Positions 42,901-53,296 of a stretch of 64,000 nucleotides of DNA are shown here, in pieces. Under the pieces are notes generated by a model that worked only from the letters and a program-made list of their open reading frames with translations, had not been told where the DNA came from and searched no databases. This DNA is from Ambrosia x helenae (Eukaryota > Streptophyta > Magnoliopsida > Asterales > Asteraceae). The position numbers were made by a program, and so were the translations under genes. The stretch covers positions 116,437,419 to 116,501,418 of the forward strand of contig CM061227.1 of NCBI GenBank assembly GCA_030844895.1, given 5' to 3'. Within the stretch, counting starts at the first letter, position 1. The number at the start of each line of letters is the position of its first letter.

Positions 42901-43258
42901 CGAGCTCCCCGCTACGACCATCACCGTGATCGGCCGTGTCTTTCTTTTTGTACCATGCTTTTGACGGTGTGTCAAAAGCAAGGGTCTTGCCCTTCTTCTT
43001 AGCTTGCTGCAGGAGCTTCCGTTGGTAGATTGCAGCACTTTTGGCGTTCTGACGGAGGAGCCATTTGTCCGGGTCCTCCTCAGAGAGATCTTGGCTGTCG
43101 TCGTCTGACTCGACGTTACGGATCTCAACAGCTGACCAGTCGAGTCGTGAAGTCGTTTGTTTGACGACGGTGTTGGGTGTGGTTTGGTCCTCCGGCTGTT
43201 GGAGGTCATCTTCTCCGGCTCGGTGCACGCCGGAGGTGTTGGGGTTGAGATCAGCCAT
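39917..43258 (-). pseudogene. gypsy element 2 gag, protease and RT
   Basis: Minus strand from MADLNPNTSG at 43258, about 40 bp after the PBS. Gag: acidic N-terminal part, then a capsid domain (ARVWFDSLPAGS, DYIVRFNKEAL) and a zinc-knuckle-like CEFHNDYGHLTDNC. Protease: FLDGGSSTDIMYDQ, with DGG instead of DTG, a variant seen in this element type. RT: WANPVMVAK, WRMCVDYKDINKA, CFLDAYKGYHQIQM, YVDDLVIK. Breaks: in-frame TGA at about 42,750; a frame change near 42,110; a TGA at about 40,971 and a frame change near 40,925; a frame change near 40,660; then the solo LTR after QTPIY. It is clearly not translatable as one protein. Confidence 0.9.
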
Positions 43259-43312
43259 GGGTGGGTTAAAAGATGAGTGAAAAGAGCTGTTCTAACCGTT
43301 GGATGGCGCCAA

Positions 43313-44208
43313 TGAAGAAACAATAAGTATACCGGAGATTAGGACTAATCACCGGGGGGTTAATACTTATGTTACTGTCAGATTAATCCTTTACCCAAAC
43401 CGTGATGGTGACCCGTATGAGTGTTAGTGCGAGTGAGTGTGTATGTGAAGTGTATGAGAACACAAGAGTTAAGTGGTTCGGTCGTTAATGACCTACGTCC
43501 ACTGTAAGTACACCGGAATATTATTGATAATAAAAGAGATTACAATGAGTGAGTGTAGTAGTGATGGTTATTTCTGAATGATCTACAAGGATTGCATGTA
43601 ATCCTATTTATAGGTGCCGCAGTGGGCTGCATGGAATGGCCCACGGGTGATACCATTGGTCTGGGCCCAACCGAGGCCCAAGCCCATGGTCCTTCTGAAA
43701 ATGGCGGGAAAAGGCAGATTACTGTTGATGACGTCACGCTATAGTGTGGTCGTTGTTGTAGCCGGACACGTGGCGGATTTCTGATGGTGCACAGTAACGT
43801 CGTACTTGCTACAGTGTTCAGGCTGTCCATGCTGTCTGATGTGACGTCTGACAGTTGGCGAGGTAATGCCTGCTGGTCACTATTCACGACAGCATGCACA
43901 GTGCAGCCGTTCACCTTTTGTACGTTCTGCCACATGTCCTTCTCCTGCTGGTGTGTACTCTGACATGGATCTTTATGAATCTTCCTTCTGCCGTTCTTTG
44001 TACTTCGTATAAGAGGTGCCAGGGGAAGATTCCGCGCGTGGTAATACGCGCATATCAGGTGTTGTATGTTGCCTATCGTATGCTTTGGCGCGCAAGACAT
44101 GTCGATTGCTTGTCCCCGCGCAAGCGTGTTCCCGCGCCATGATCTGACGTGGGGTTGCTGTTGCACGGGGATAGGGACGCCTTTCAGATTAGGCTCCCTA
44201 TCCCTTCA
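43313..44208 (-). repeat. 5' LTR of gypsy element 2
   Basis: 896 bp. TATA-like CCTATAAATAGGAT on the minus strand near 43603-43616. The minus strand just after it reads TTGGCGCCATCC, the same primer-site core as element 1. Confidence 0.93.
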
Positions 44209-44213
44209 TGATG

Positions 44214-44970
44214 TAAGAATAAAGAATTACAATTATATGAACACTCTTTGATTCTTGGAATGGACATGTGATGCATTATTATTTTGCAGCTGATGAATAA
44301 TAGTGTAGGAAAAAAGAATTGATCTTTGCATTTGACCTTCATGTTGACTTTTTAGTCGACTTTTTTCTCAAAGGTTGTCAGTTTAGCTCGATATCATCAA
44401 GTGTTGATTTATTACAATTTGGTGTGATTCAAGTCATTTAGTGTTTTTTCGGTATAATACAGTGTGTTTCAGTGTCATTTTGGCGTTACTAAATTTTTCT
44501 TAACTTTGAATTAAATTTTTATTCTTTTCTAAATGAATTACCATAAAATTGGTATGTGTGTCGATCAATTTGATCATCATTGCAGTGATGTATGAATAAA
44601 GAATTCAATTCTATGAACACGCTTTGCTTCTTGGATTGGACATGTGATGCATTATAATTTTGTAGTGGCTGAATAATAGTGTAGAAAAAAGAATTGATCT
44701 CTGGCTCTCTGCACTTGACCTTCATGTTGACTTTTTAGTCAACTTTTCTCTCAAAGGTTGTCAGTTTAGCTTGATATCATCAAGTGTTGATTCGTTACGA
44801 TTTGGTGTGATTCAAGTCATTTAGTGTTTTTTTGGGTATGATACAGTGTGTTTCGGTGTCATTTCAGCGTGAAGAAGCAAAATGACGTGACTCCAGTACC
44901 GAAAATGTTCAGGTTTTATTAACTTTGAATTAAATTTTTATTCTTTTCTAAATGAAGTACCATAAAATTG
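44214..44970. repeat. Tandem duplication, units of about 380-410 bp, first unit split by gypsy element 2
   Basis: Unit A is 29121-29154 joined to 44214-44556. Unit B is 44557 to about 44970. Shared landmarks in order: TGTGTCGATC, TTTGATCATCA, GGACATGTGATGCATTAT, CTTCATGTTGACTTTTTAGT, GATATCATCAAGTGTTGATT, TGAATTAAATTTTTATTC and CCATAAAATTGG. TTGAC motifs occur in both. No ORF. Confidence 0.8.
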
Positions 44971-45220
44971 GTCATGTATATTAAAATATGTACTATTTGT
45001 TAAGCTAAACTTTAATGATTTAATGTAACATTTTTGGCGCAGTTAAAACATGATCGATTTAAGTTTATACCATTTAAATTGGGCCATTTTTTATTGTCTA
45101 GAGTAGAATGCTTTAGAGTGGTTTTGTAAGCTATGGATTAATGCAAATGAAAAAGATGTTTTTACATATACTTAAAAGTTTTTCCCATCTCATGTAGTGA
45201 TACTAAACACATTTGTAATC
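44971..45220. other. Intergenic
   Basis: AT-rich, nothing recognised. Confidence 0.4.
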
Positions 45221-45225
45221 AACAC

Positions 45226-45766
45226 TGAAGAAACACCAATCTAACAATCTATATATAACAGCACATACATATGAGCACAAGAAAAGATATGATTCTCATT
45301 GATATACAGTGGGACAAATACAAGACTCTTATATAAGATTGTTACAGAGTTTCGACTATAATTTATCTCTCACAGCTATGTATGGCGAATTCTCTCCCTG
45401 CCGATCCCTTCCTCTAATGACGAAGGGGGTATTTATAGACCCCTGAGGTGATCTGTGATTGGTTGTAGGGAGAATGACAGCTGGCTCGTACGATTACAGC
45501 CGTTGCCATCATTTGCGCTGTCGCTCTGTAATTGGTCCACGTGTCCTGTGATTGTCCTTTCTGTCCTTTTCTGTACCTCGTACTTGCAGGATATCATGGA
45601 GCAGAGAATGGACGCCTCTGATTGGCTATGTGTCCCTGTCATTGTCGGGTGACACCTGTCTAGTATTAGGTAGCGTGCGCCAACTTCTAGAATTCCACGT
45701 CATGTTACTGCGCTGACGTGTGTATGAGTGTAGGGTCGTGCGCACGCGCGGGTACATATCTCTTCA
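45226..45766 (-). mobile_element. Solo LTR, 541 bp, Tat-like ends, TSD AACAC
   Basis: Plus-strand ends TGAAGAAACACCAATC...CATATCTCTTCA resemble those of gypsy elements 1 and 2 (TGAAGAA...CTTCA / CGTCA). AACAC is duplicated at 45221-45225 and 45767-45771. On the minus strand TCTATAAATACCCCC (about 45427-45441) is the likely TATA box. No internal sequence remains, so the element was lost by LTR-LTR recombination. Confidence 0.85.
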
Positions 45767-45979
45767 AACACTCCGCTGCAACGCGCGGGTTAGCCTTACC
45801 TCGTTTAATGACATATAACTCAAATGGGGATATTTTTAGTATTAATTTCATGTAAATAATAGACTATACTTTCTTCTTGAATGAACTGAGTGATGTACCT
45901 TTGCAAATGTGATAACATGATTCCATACATTTATAACAATAATGAAAGATGAGGTCTAATATGAAAAACAAGAGCTTTT

Positions 45980-46095
45980 CAGACGAGCCAAGGACGACTT
46001 CCTAAAAACCACTCTAATAGTTGTCTAAATGTACAAGTACAATTTACAACCCTATATTTCCGTGGATTTAGGCAAGTCATCCTTGGCTATCCAAA
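45980..46095 (-). ncRNA. MIR169: MIR169 precursor hairpin, copy 2
   Basis: Same structure as copy 1. Mature sequence on the minus strand at 46089-46069, beginning TAGCCAAGGATGACTTGCC and ending TA, identical to copy 1. Star arm about 46003-45984 reads GGAAGTCGTCCTTGGCTCG. The loop has diverged more than the arms, as expected for a selected microRNA gene. It is 21.9 kb from copy 1 on the same strand, a clustered MIR169 pair split by transposons. Targets expected from the family: NF-YA mRNAs. Confidence 0.88.
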
Positions 46096-46532
46096 TCGCT
46101 CTTTGGTCTTCATATAAGACCCCCCTTCCTTACCCTTACTCATTACGCCTTTCCAAAATAGTCGTTTTGAACTCTAAACCACAAGAGATGACTCACCATA
46201 TCATAATGTGGTACATTGTACTCTCCGTTGACATACTTACAGTATTAAGATGACATCTATATATATAGGAGCCTGGCATGAGGTGATGTGAAATTGCAAG
46301 AGGTATCGTTCCTAACATGCAAGTCAAGATGTCCACTTGTACAAAAATGCTTCTTTTTTCCTTTACGACCATTTGAGAAATTAATCAACAACCCATAAAA
46401 GAATATATTCTTGTCATCCATCTATTTGATATTATCCACCTAGAGACATCTATTTAGATTGGATGTTCACAATTTTATCCGATAGTATATAACACAACTT
46501 TTCTTTTCTTTTCTTTTTTGTTACATACCTAA

Positions 46533-47128
46533 GGGTATGTGTAGTGGTAGAGGGTTATGTTGGGGTTATAGGATTAAAATATTAAAAAGTAATAGAAAAG
46601 GTGTTATGTTGGGGTTATGGAAAAAGAGGGTGTAGTGGGAAGGAGGGTTATGTTGGGGTTATAAATGATTGGTAATGATTGGTTAATTATTGTTTTTTAT
46701 TTAAATAAGAATATTAAATACAATTTTTTGCATGAAACACTTAAAAAGAGCTCTTATTTCTTTAAATTCACCTATAAATGTAAAAAAAAAAAAAAATCGT
46801 TTAAATGGTACGTTTGAAAAGGGATGTGTCCAGATGGTTGTGTAACATATGTAGAGTAAATACAGATATATTTTGAAGTGTGACCTAAATAAATAAAGAG
46901 TTGTATTAATTAAAGAATTGCATTTCTCTTTGCAGAGTGAGTTGGTGTTTGTTGGTTTGGCTTTATGACTCTTCTTGTCCTATTATGCACACCACCATTC
47001 CCTACCCCTTCTCACCTCTTTATTTATCATCTCTTTCCCATCTCTATCCTCACCATTTTCATCTCTTTCCCATCTCTATCCTCACCATTTTCAGACCTTT
47101 CTCTCTCTCTCTCTAAAAGACCACACCC

Positions 47129-47203
<75 letters not shown>

Positions 47204-47342
47204 TTAATAAAAAGATACAGGGACAACGCCCGTTATGGAGAAAATGGGGTGGCCTGAAAACGCCTGAAAACGCCCTGCGGGGCGGTGTGCAGAGGCGTTA
47301 TGGAGCCCAAAACGCCACATAACGGCTCCACTACACATACTC
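46533..47342. mobile_element. Tourist-like (PIF/Harbinger) element, 810 bp
   Basis: Ends GGGTATGTGTAGTGG and (reverse complement) GAGTATGTGTAGTGG, flanked by TAA at 46530-46532 and 47343-47345. Right subterminal region CGCCACATAACGGCTCC. It contains a (CTCTCT) stretch and a long (AAT)n tract. No transposase. The paralogous site in duplicated block copy 1 (about 25015-25022) has a single TAA and no insert. Confidence 0.85.
47130..47202. repeat. (AAT)n microsatellite
   Basis: About 24 perfect AAT units inside the Tourist-like element; likely length-variable. Confidence 0.95.
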
Positions 47343-47636
47343 TAATAATTTTGACTTGCGAACAAATATTGACCTCCTACTCAAAGGCATTCTCTATGCC
47401 TTTCTATTCCCTATTTTTCCAAGTGTTTAGTCATAAATCACAATATGCCCAAAATGGTGATTGGTGCAAAATGTGTGAAGTGTCGACTCTTAATTTGAAG
47501 TCAACTCTCATAACTTTGTTCTATTTTGACATTAAGATTTTGACGGGACATAGGTTTATTCTCTTATATTTGTTTGATGTAAAAGGGATTTAAGGAGTCC
47601 AGGTACAGTGGGGTAAGGGAACGTGTCGATCGGGCG

Positions 47637-49397
47637 ATGAGAGGGTCTACTGAATCACGCCGTAACCCTATTCCGGAAGATGTACAACGGCGGATTTTGA
47701 AGGTTTTCGTGACTTATATTCCTGAAGGCTGCAGTGGCAATGATCTGGCTTCTCATGTTCGTGTTTTTGGTGAGATTTACGATTTGTATATCGCTAGGAA
47801 GAGAGATAAGGGAGGAAATCGCTTTGGTTTCATCTCTTTCTTGGACGTCAAGGACAAGGATGAACTTCTCAAAAACCTAAAGACGATTCGGGTGGGAGGT
47901 GGTAAGTTATGGTTCAACATTGCTCGGTTTGTTTTGGAAGACGGCGAGATCAATTACCGCAGGGAGGAAAGACCTACGTTTAACAGGGACATACCCAGAG
48001 ATCAACCGGCTAAGGATAACAGTTTTGGAACGGCAGAAGTCGGGAACCAGTCGTTTAAACACATGCTTGTGGGAAAGACGATCACTGTGAACAAGGAGGC
48101 GGCCGGGTTTCAATCTTTGCATGGCATAGCGGTGGCTGCGCGAATGGTGGATCTATGTGCCTTAAAAAATATTAAGATCACCATACGAAGCATGGGTTTT
48201 CGTCAGTCTAGAGTACAGTACATGGGTGGCCTTGACGCGTTGATAACTTTCCCTGATGCGAATTCGGCATCACGATTCAAAGAGGCTGCTAAGGTCAATC
48301 CGGAGGTTTTTTCTTTTCTAGCTTTATGGGAAGGGCAAACTCTGGGTTACGAAAGATTAGCTTGGGTTAAAATTCAAGGAGTGCCTTTGCACTTGTGGTC
48401 TAAAGAAGTCCTGGATTCTATAGGAGGATTATTTGGAAGGGTTGTTCATAGAGCCCAATGTTCGGAACATGACCTTGATCTTTCTTATGTGTACGTCGGA
48501 ATTTTGGTAGGGGATGGTAAACGGATTCTGGAAGAGGTCATGTTGAATTGGAAAAATCGTAAATTTAGAGTGTGGGTGACTGAGGAGCTGGGAGAATGGA
48601 TTCCGGACTTTGCGGAACCCGATGAGGATTTTGAAGAAGAGATGACAAACGAGGCAGAGAGATCGCCGCAGGTGGTTGTAAACGATGAGGATAACGATTA
48701 TGCCGGTGACAATTGTATGGTATCTCCGGCGAAGGAAACGTTTATTGATCCCGGCGAAGACGTTTTGGAAGGTGCCATTAATGCAGGAGATAATTTCGGG
48801 TCTCATAATGATGGAGTTAATGATTTGACTACTGATTTAAATTCTAGATTGGATACTAATTTGGAAGGTCTTGTAGATGAGAATGGTTTCATTCCTGGGA
48901 ATGAATTTGATTTCGAAAACGTGGCTGAAGATATTGGGCCCCAAGGTATTAATAATATTAGCAAAAGAAAAAAGTTCAAAAAAACAGAAGTGGGCCGGCC
49001 CAGCGTATGTTATACAAGCAGTCAGGAGAGTCTCAAAGTCACTAAAAGGCCCAAAAACTTTGATGACATTTTTGGGCTTGACAGCCTTTTGGGCCTAAAT
49101 GATTCTGGGCCAAACGTTGAAGGGGTTAACGTGGATGTTACTGATGTTGAAGACGTACAGCAACAACAGTTAGATGACTCTGATCCTATGTGTGCTCTAG
49201 ACGCCGATGATCCCCCCAGGGCAATTAATGCTACAGTTGTGGAGGCAAATGAGGATGTGGAGCCAGTTTTGTTACGGCAACAAGAGGTGAAAAATACAAT
49301 TGCTTTCGGCAACAAAGTTGGAGTTACGCTAGAGTCATGGGAAGAATTGGTTCAGGAGGTAGTCGACAAAGAAGGATTACAATCAGGTAAAAGATGA
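47637..49397 (+). CDS. LINE ORF1 protein, RNA-binding (RRM + DUF4283-like)
   Basis: 586 residues, intact. Residues about 20-95 form an RRM (VFVTYIPEGCSGNDLASHV, GNRFGFISFLDV), as in plant L1 ORF1 proteins. Residues about 145-335 (LDALITFPDANSASRF, LAWVKIQGVPLHLWSKEVL, WKNRKFRVWVTEE) resemble DUF4283. The tail is acidic, with several GLD and DD stretches. I see no clear CCHC zinc knuckle. It would bind LINE RNA in a ribonucleoprotein. The stop codon TGA overlaps the ATG of ORF2 (ATGA at 49394-49397), suggesting stop-restart translation. Confidence 0.85.
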   Translation: MRGSTESRRNPIPEDVQRRILKVFVTYIPEGCSGNDLASHVRVFGEIYDLYIARKRDKGGNRFGFISFLDVKDKDELLKNLKTIRVGGGKLWFNIARFVLEDGEINYRREERPTFNRDIPRDQPAKDNSFGTAEVGNQSFKHMLVGKTITVNKEAAGFQSLHGIAVAARMVDLCALKNIKITIRSMGFRQSRVQYMGGLDALITFPDANSASRFKEAAKVNPEVFSFLALWEGQTLGYERLAWVKIQGVPLHLWSKEVLDSIGGLFGRVVHRAQCSEHDLDLSYVYVGILVGDGKRILEEVMLNWKNRKFRVWVTEELGEWIPDFAEPDEDFEEEMTNEAERSPQVVVNDEDNDYAGDNCMVSPAKETFIDPGEDVLEGAINAGDNFGSHNDGVNDLTTDLNSRLDTNLEGLVDENGFIPGNEFDFENVAEDIGPQGINNISKRKKFKKTEVGRPSVCYTSSQESLKVTKRPKNFDDIFGLDSLLGLNDSGPNVEGVNVDVTDVEDVQQQQLDDSDPMCALDADDPPRAINATVVEANEDVEPVLLRQQEVKNTIAFGNKVGVTLESWEELVQEVVDKEGLQSGKR

Positions 49398-52300
49398 ATT
49401 GTTTGTCTATTAATGTTCGAGGTCTTGGGGGTGCTGGGAAATTGAGTTGGGTTAATAAAACCAAAGCTGATTGTGGGGTTTCGTTTGTGGGTTTGCAAGA
49501 GACTATGTGTTCTAATGTCTCTGCGGGTTTGGTTTCTAGTTTATGGGGTGGGGGTGGTGCGGATTTCGATTGGGTTGGTTCGGCAGGTAACTCTGGGGGA
49601 ATAATTAGTATGTGGGATCCAAAGATTTTTTCTAAAGATTCGGTAGTGAAAGACACTAATTTCTTATGTGTCTCAGGGATTTTGTCGGATGGGTTGGTTA
49701 GACTTAATTTACTTAGCGTGTACGCTCCTCAAAGCAATATTAATAAACGTGAGCTATGGTTGAGAATTGGGAATCTTATGGCTGCTATAGAAGGGTGGTG
49801 GATAATTTTTGGGGATTTTAACGCGGTCCGGTATAGTGAAGAGCGTAAAAATTCCATCTTTGACACCGCGTGCGCTAGAGAATTTAATGAGTTTATTGAC
49901 GGGGCAGGGTTGCGGGAATATCCATTAAAAGGTATGAAGTATACGTGTTTAACGGTTCGGAGAGGGGTTTGTAAAATGAGCAGAATCGATAGATTTTTTG
50001 TCTGCGATAATGTTTTTGACAAGTGGCCTAATGTTTGTGTTCGAGCTTTGAAGAAAGATTTTTCGGATCATTCCCCCGTGGTTTTTCGGTTGTGGATTCT
50101 AACTTTGGAGCGAAACCGTTTCGGTGGTTCGATTCATGGCTAGATAAACAGGGCTGCGTTGAAGCCATTTCCAACGTTTTTAATTCTTGGGCTGACCAAG
50201 GGCCGGCTGACATAAATCTGTTGAATAAATTGAAAAAGTTACGTGATGTATTGAGGCAGTGGAACAATCAGAATCGTAAAAATGATATGGAAATTGAAGG
50301 CGCGTTGGTGAAAGATAAGGGCGATCTGGAAAGTATAATGGAACATAGAGAATTAAATGAGGAGGAACTTTGGGTTTGGTCGGAATGTTCTAAAAATTTG
50401 GATGATATTCGCTTATCTAGGGCCAGGGATTTGAAACAGAAGTCTCGAGTCAAGTGGGCGGCCATGGGGGATGAAAACTCTAGTTATTTTCATGGTGTTG
50501 TTAATGGGAGAAAGGCAAAAAATGGGATTCCGGGTTTAATGATTAATGGGGAGTGGGTTTCTAAACCCACCTTGGTTAAAAAAGAGATTCTGAGGTTTTA
50601 TAGAAATCACTTTCACGAAGATATTAATACTCGGCCTATCTTAACTTGCCCCGGGCTGAATGTGTTAAGTGAAGCGGATGGTGATCAGTTAATTGCGCCA
50701 TTTTCTAAAGAAGAAATTAAAGAGGCGGTTTTTGGGTGCGGTTCTAATAAAGCTCCGGGTCCCGATGGTTTCAATTTTTTATTTGTGAAGCGTTTTTGGA
50801 ATTTTTTGGAAGAAGATTTTGTTAGTATTTTGCGCGACTTTCATGAGTGCGGTGTTATCCATCCGGACTGTGCCGCTTCTTTTATTACTTTGATCCCCAA
50901 GGTGAGAACTCCTTTGGGGCTCAAAGATTATAGACCTATTACCCTTATCGGTATGGTGAGTAAGATTATTTCTAAGATTCTTGCTAATCGTATCAAAAGA
51001 GTGATGGGGAAGGTTATTTCGGATTCTCAGTCGGCGTTCTTATCTGATCGTTTCATCCTCGATGGCCCTCTGGTGGTTAATGAGCTGCTTGATTGGTTAA
51101 AGCGAAGACGGCGAAAGGTATTTCTTCTTAAGATTGATTTCGAAAAAGCCTATGATAACGTCAATTGGAATTTTTTGTTGTCTATCCTTTCTCAAATGGG
51201 TTTCCCTCAAAAATGGTGTACATGGATTAGAGGTATTCTTGAATCTTCCAGAGCAGCAGTTCTTGTTAACGGATCGCCGACTTTTAATTTCAAGTGCCAA
51301 AAGGGGTTACGTCAAGGTGATCCAATCTCCCCTTTTTTATTCTTGGTTGTTATGGAAGCTCTTTCTTGTATTATTAAGAAAGCTAGGGAGAATGAAGATT
51401 TAAAGGGTATTCGGTTCGCGGAAGGTGAAGACGATGTCACTCATCTTTTTTATGCCGATGATGCTCTCATAATGGGAGAATGGTCAAAGGAAAATCTCCA
51501 AAGCACGGCGAGATTATTGCGAATATTCCATATTGTTTCGGGCCTTCGTATAAATATCGCAAAATCTAATCTTTTTGGAGTTGGCACTAGTGATAAAGAA
51601 GTGGATGATATGATGGACGTGTTGGGTTGCCGGAGGGGTATATTTCCTTTTGTATATCTTGGTATTAAAGTTGGAGCGAACATGGCTCGGATTAGTAATT
51701 GGAACCCGTGATAGAGGTTATTAAAAATCGGCTTTCTTCGTGGAAAGCTAGATGCTTATCTTTGGGTGGTCGCCTTATTCTTATTAATTCGGTGCTTCAA
51801 AGCTTGCCGATATATTATCTCTCGTTGTACAAAGCTCCAAAAGCGGTGGTCGATAACATTGAAGCAATTATGAGGCATTTTCTTTGGTCGGGATCTACCG
51901 TTGAGAAAAAAATCCATTGGGTCGCTTGGGATGTTATTACTTCCTCCAAAAAAGATGGCGGGCTCGGGTTTCGAAGATTCAAGAGGTGAATGAAGCATTA
52001 CTTCTTAAGTGGACTTGGCGCTTCAAAATTGATGGGAATAGCCTGTGGAAACGAATCATACAGGGCTGTCATGGTTCTGCTCGGTCCTGGACCCACCTTC
52101 CCTGCTTATCTTCTGCGAGAGGAGTTTGGAGATCGATAGTTAAGATCGGAGAAAAAAGGGTGGGCAGCGGTATTCCTTTGCATAGTATGTTCTCTTGTTC
52201 GTTGGGAAATGGTGATACGGTTTCCTTCTGGTGCGATGTGTGGCTGAAAGACATTCCCCTCCGTTTGGTTTATCCAAATCTTTTCTCTTTAGAGTCTCGC

Positions 52301-53053
52301 AAGTGGGTTAAAGTTTCAGAGCGGATAAAGATAGTTCAAGGATCGAAAGAAATGTTTTGGGGTTGGAGACGTAATCCGTCTTCTAGTGAAGAGATATCAG
52401 AGTTGTTTTTTCTGTTACAAGATTTGTTCGAGTTCCAACTCATTAGTGACGAAGATAAATGGTCATGGAAAGCAGACAACAGTGGCGTCTTCTCAGTGCG
52501 GTCTGCTAAAAAACTGCTGCTAGAGGAGCATACGGCTGTTCCTGGGCCGAGTGTTGACTGGAAAAATTGGACCCCTCTAAAATGCAAGATTATGGTGTGG
52601 AGAGCCGTCAGGGATCGTCTGCCCACCCGTCAAGAATTGTCCAAGAGGGGAATGCCGCTGCAGAATTTAGATTGCGTTTTTTGTCAATCGGCGAATGAGA
52701 CTGCCCTTCATTTATTCTCAGGTTGTTCATACTCTTTGGAGATATGGAGCCGTATTTCTCGCTGGTGCAGGTTAAGTCCTTTTTTTGCGTTCGACGTGCA
52801 GGATGTGATCCGGTATATGGAGTTTCAAAGACTTACCAATCTCAAAACTCGAATCCTTAAAGGTATTTGTTTCACGACGTTTTGGTTGATATGGCTTGAA
52901 CGCAATAACCGAATTTTTAACAAAAAGAAGCGCAGACCGGCTGAGCTCTTAGAAAGTATTAAGGCGACTTCGTTTTTTTGGTACCGTCATAGAAGTAGAA
53001 TTAAAAGCATTGATTGGAGTTTATGGTGTAATTATCCGTTGGACATGGTGTAA
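49394..53053 (+). pseudogene. LINE ORF2: endonuclease, reverse transcriptase, zf-RVT (three frameshifts)
   Basis: Starts MNCLSINVRGLGG. An apurinic-type endonuclease (VGLQETM, IFGDFNAVRY, SDHSPV) runs to about 50,095. RT spans about 50,700-51,640 with CGSNKAPGPDGF, LKDYRPITLIG, KIDFEKAYDNV, GLRQGDPISPFLF and the catalytic FYADDALIMG. A C-terminal zf-RVT region is at about 52,440-52,790 (WTPLKCKIMVWRAV, LDCVFCQSANETALHLFSGC). The frame shifts at about 50,095, 51,702 and 51,975. Each looks like a one-base loss and the homology continues across it. The rest is well conserved, so the copy is fairly young or recently inactivated. Confidence 0.9.
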
Positions 53054-53182
53054 TCGTTTTTGTTGCCCGTGTGTCCTTATTTTGAGGACTCTCGTGGCTT
53101 TTTGAATGAAGTCGTTCTTACAAAAAAAAAAGGGATTTAAGGAAATTATTCATTGAAATAGTTCTACGTATAATATGTATTT

Positions 53183-53267
53183 TTTTTTGAACGGTGACTT
53201 TCATATGAGTGACCCAATGTTACACTGTCTAATCGGCAGCCCTATCCAAGGTCTGCCCTAATGTCAC
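53183..53267 (-). mobile_element. 5'-truncated SINE, minus strand, with a long direct repeat
   Basis: 85 bp ending, on the minus strand, GTCACCGTTCAAAAAAA. Flanked by a perfect 29-bp direct repeat starting TGAAATAGTTCTACGTA (53154-53182 and 53268-53296). The 3' part (GTCACTCATATGAAAGTC) matches the 3' part of the SINE near 56240-56487. Confidence 0.65.
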
Positions 53268-53296
53268 TGAAATAGTTCTACGTATAATATGTATTT

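Larger units (their letters stand above)
29155..44208 (-). mobile_element. Tat-lineage Ty3/gypsy retrotransposon 2
   Basis: 15,054 bp, minus orientation, LTRs of 896 bp each (29155-30050 and 43313-44208; plus-strand ends TGAAGAAACAATAAG...CCCTTCA), TSD TGATG at 29150-29154 and 44209-44213. By eye the LTRs differ at about a dozen sites, mostly transitions, with no length change, so it is older than element 1. Minus-strand order: gag, protease, RT, RNase H, second RNase H, integrase. A plus-strand gene with three introns lies between integrase and the 3' LTR. A 2.6-kb solo LTR interrupts pol. The insertion split an older tandem repeat. Confidence 0.95.
45895..47596. repeat. Duplicated block, copy 2 (contains MIR169 copy 2)
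   Basis: Diverged copy of 23975-25345. Interrupted by the Tourist-like element at 46533-47342 and then by the LINE at 47597-53127. The last matching bases (GGGATTTAAGGAAATTA) continue at 53131. Confidence 0.8.
47597..53127 (+). mobile_element. L1-type LINE, near full length
   Basis: About 5.5 kb with ORF1, ORF2 and a poly(A) end, flanked by the 16-bp duplication AAAAGGGATTTAAGGA (47581-47596 and 53128-53143, the A run shared with the tail). The 5' untranslated part is only about 40 bp, so the 5' end may be slightly short. It is inserted into the duplicated block copy 2. ORF2 has three one-base frame changes, so this copy is inactive. Confidence 0.93.
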
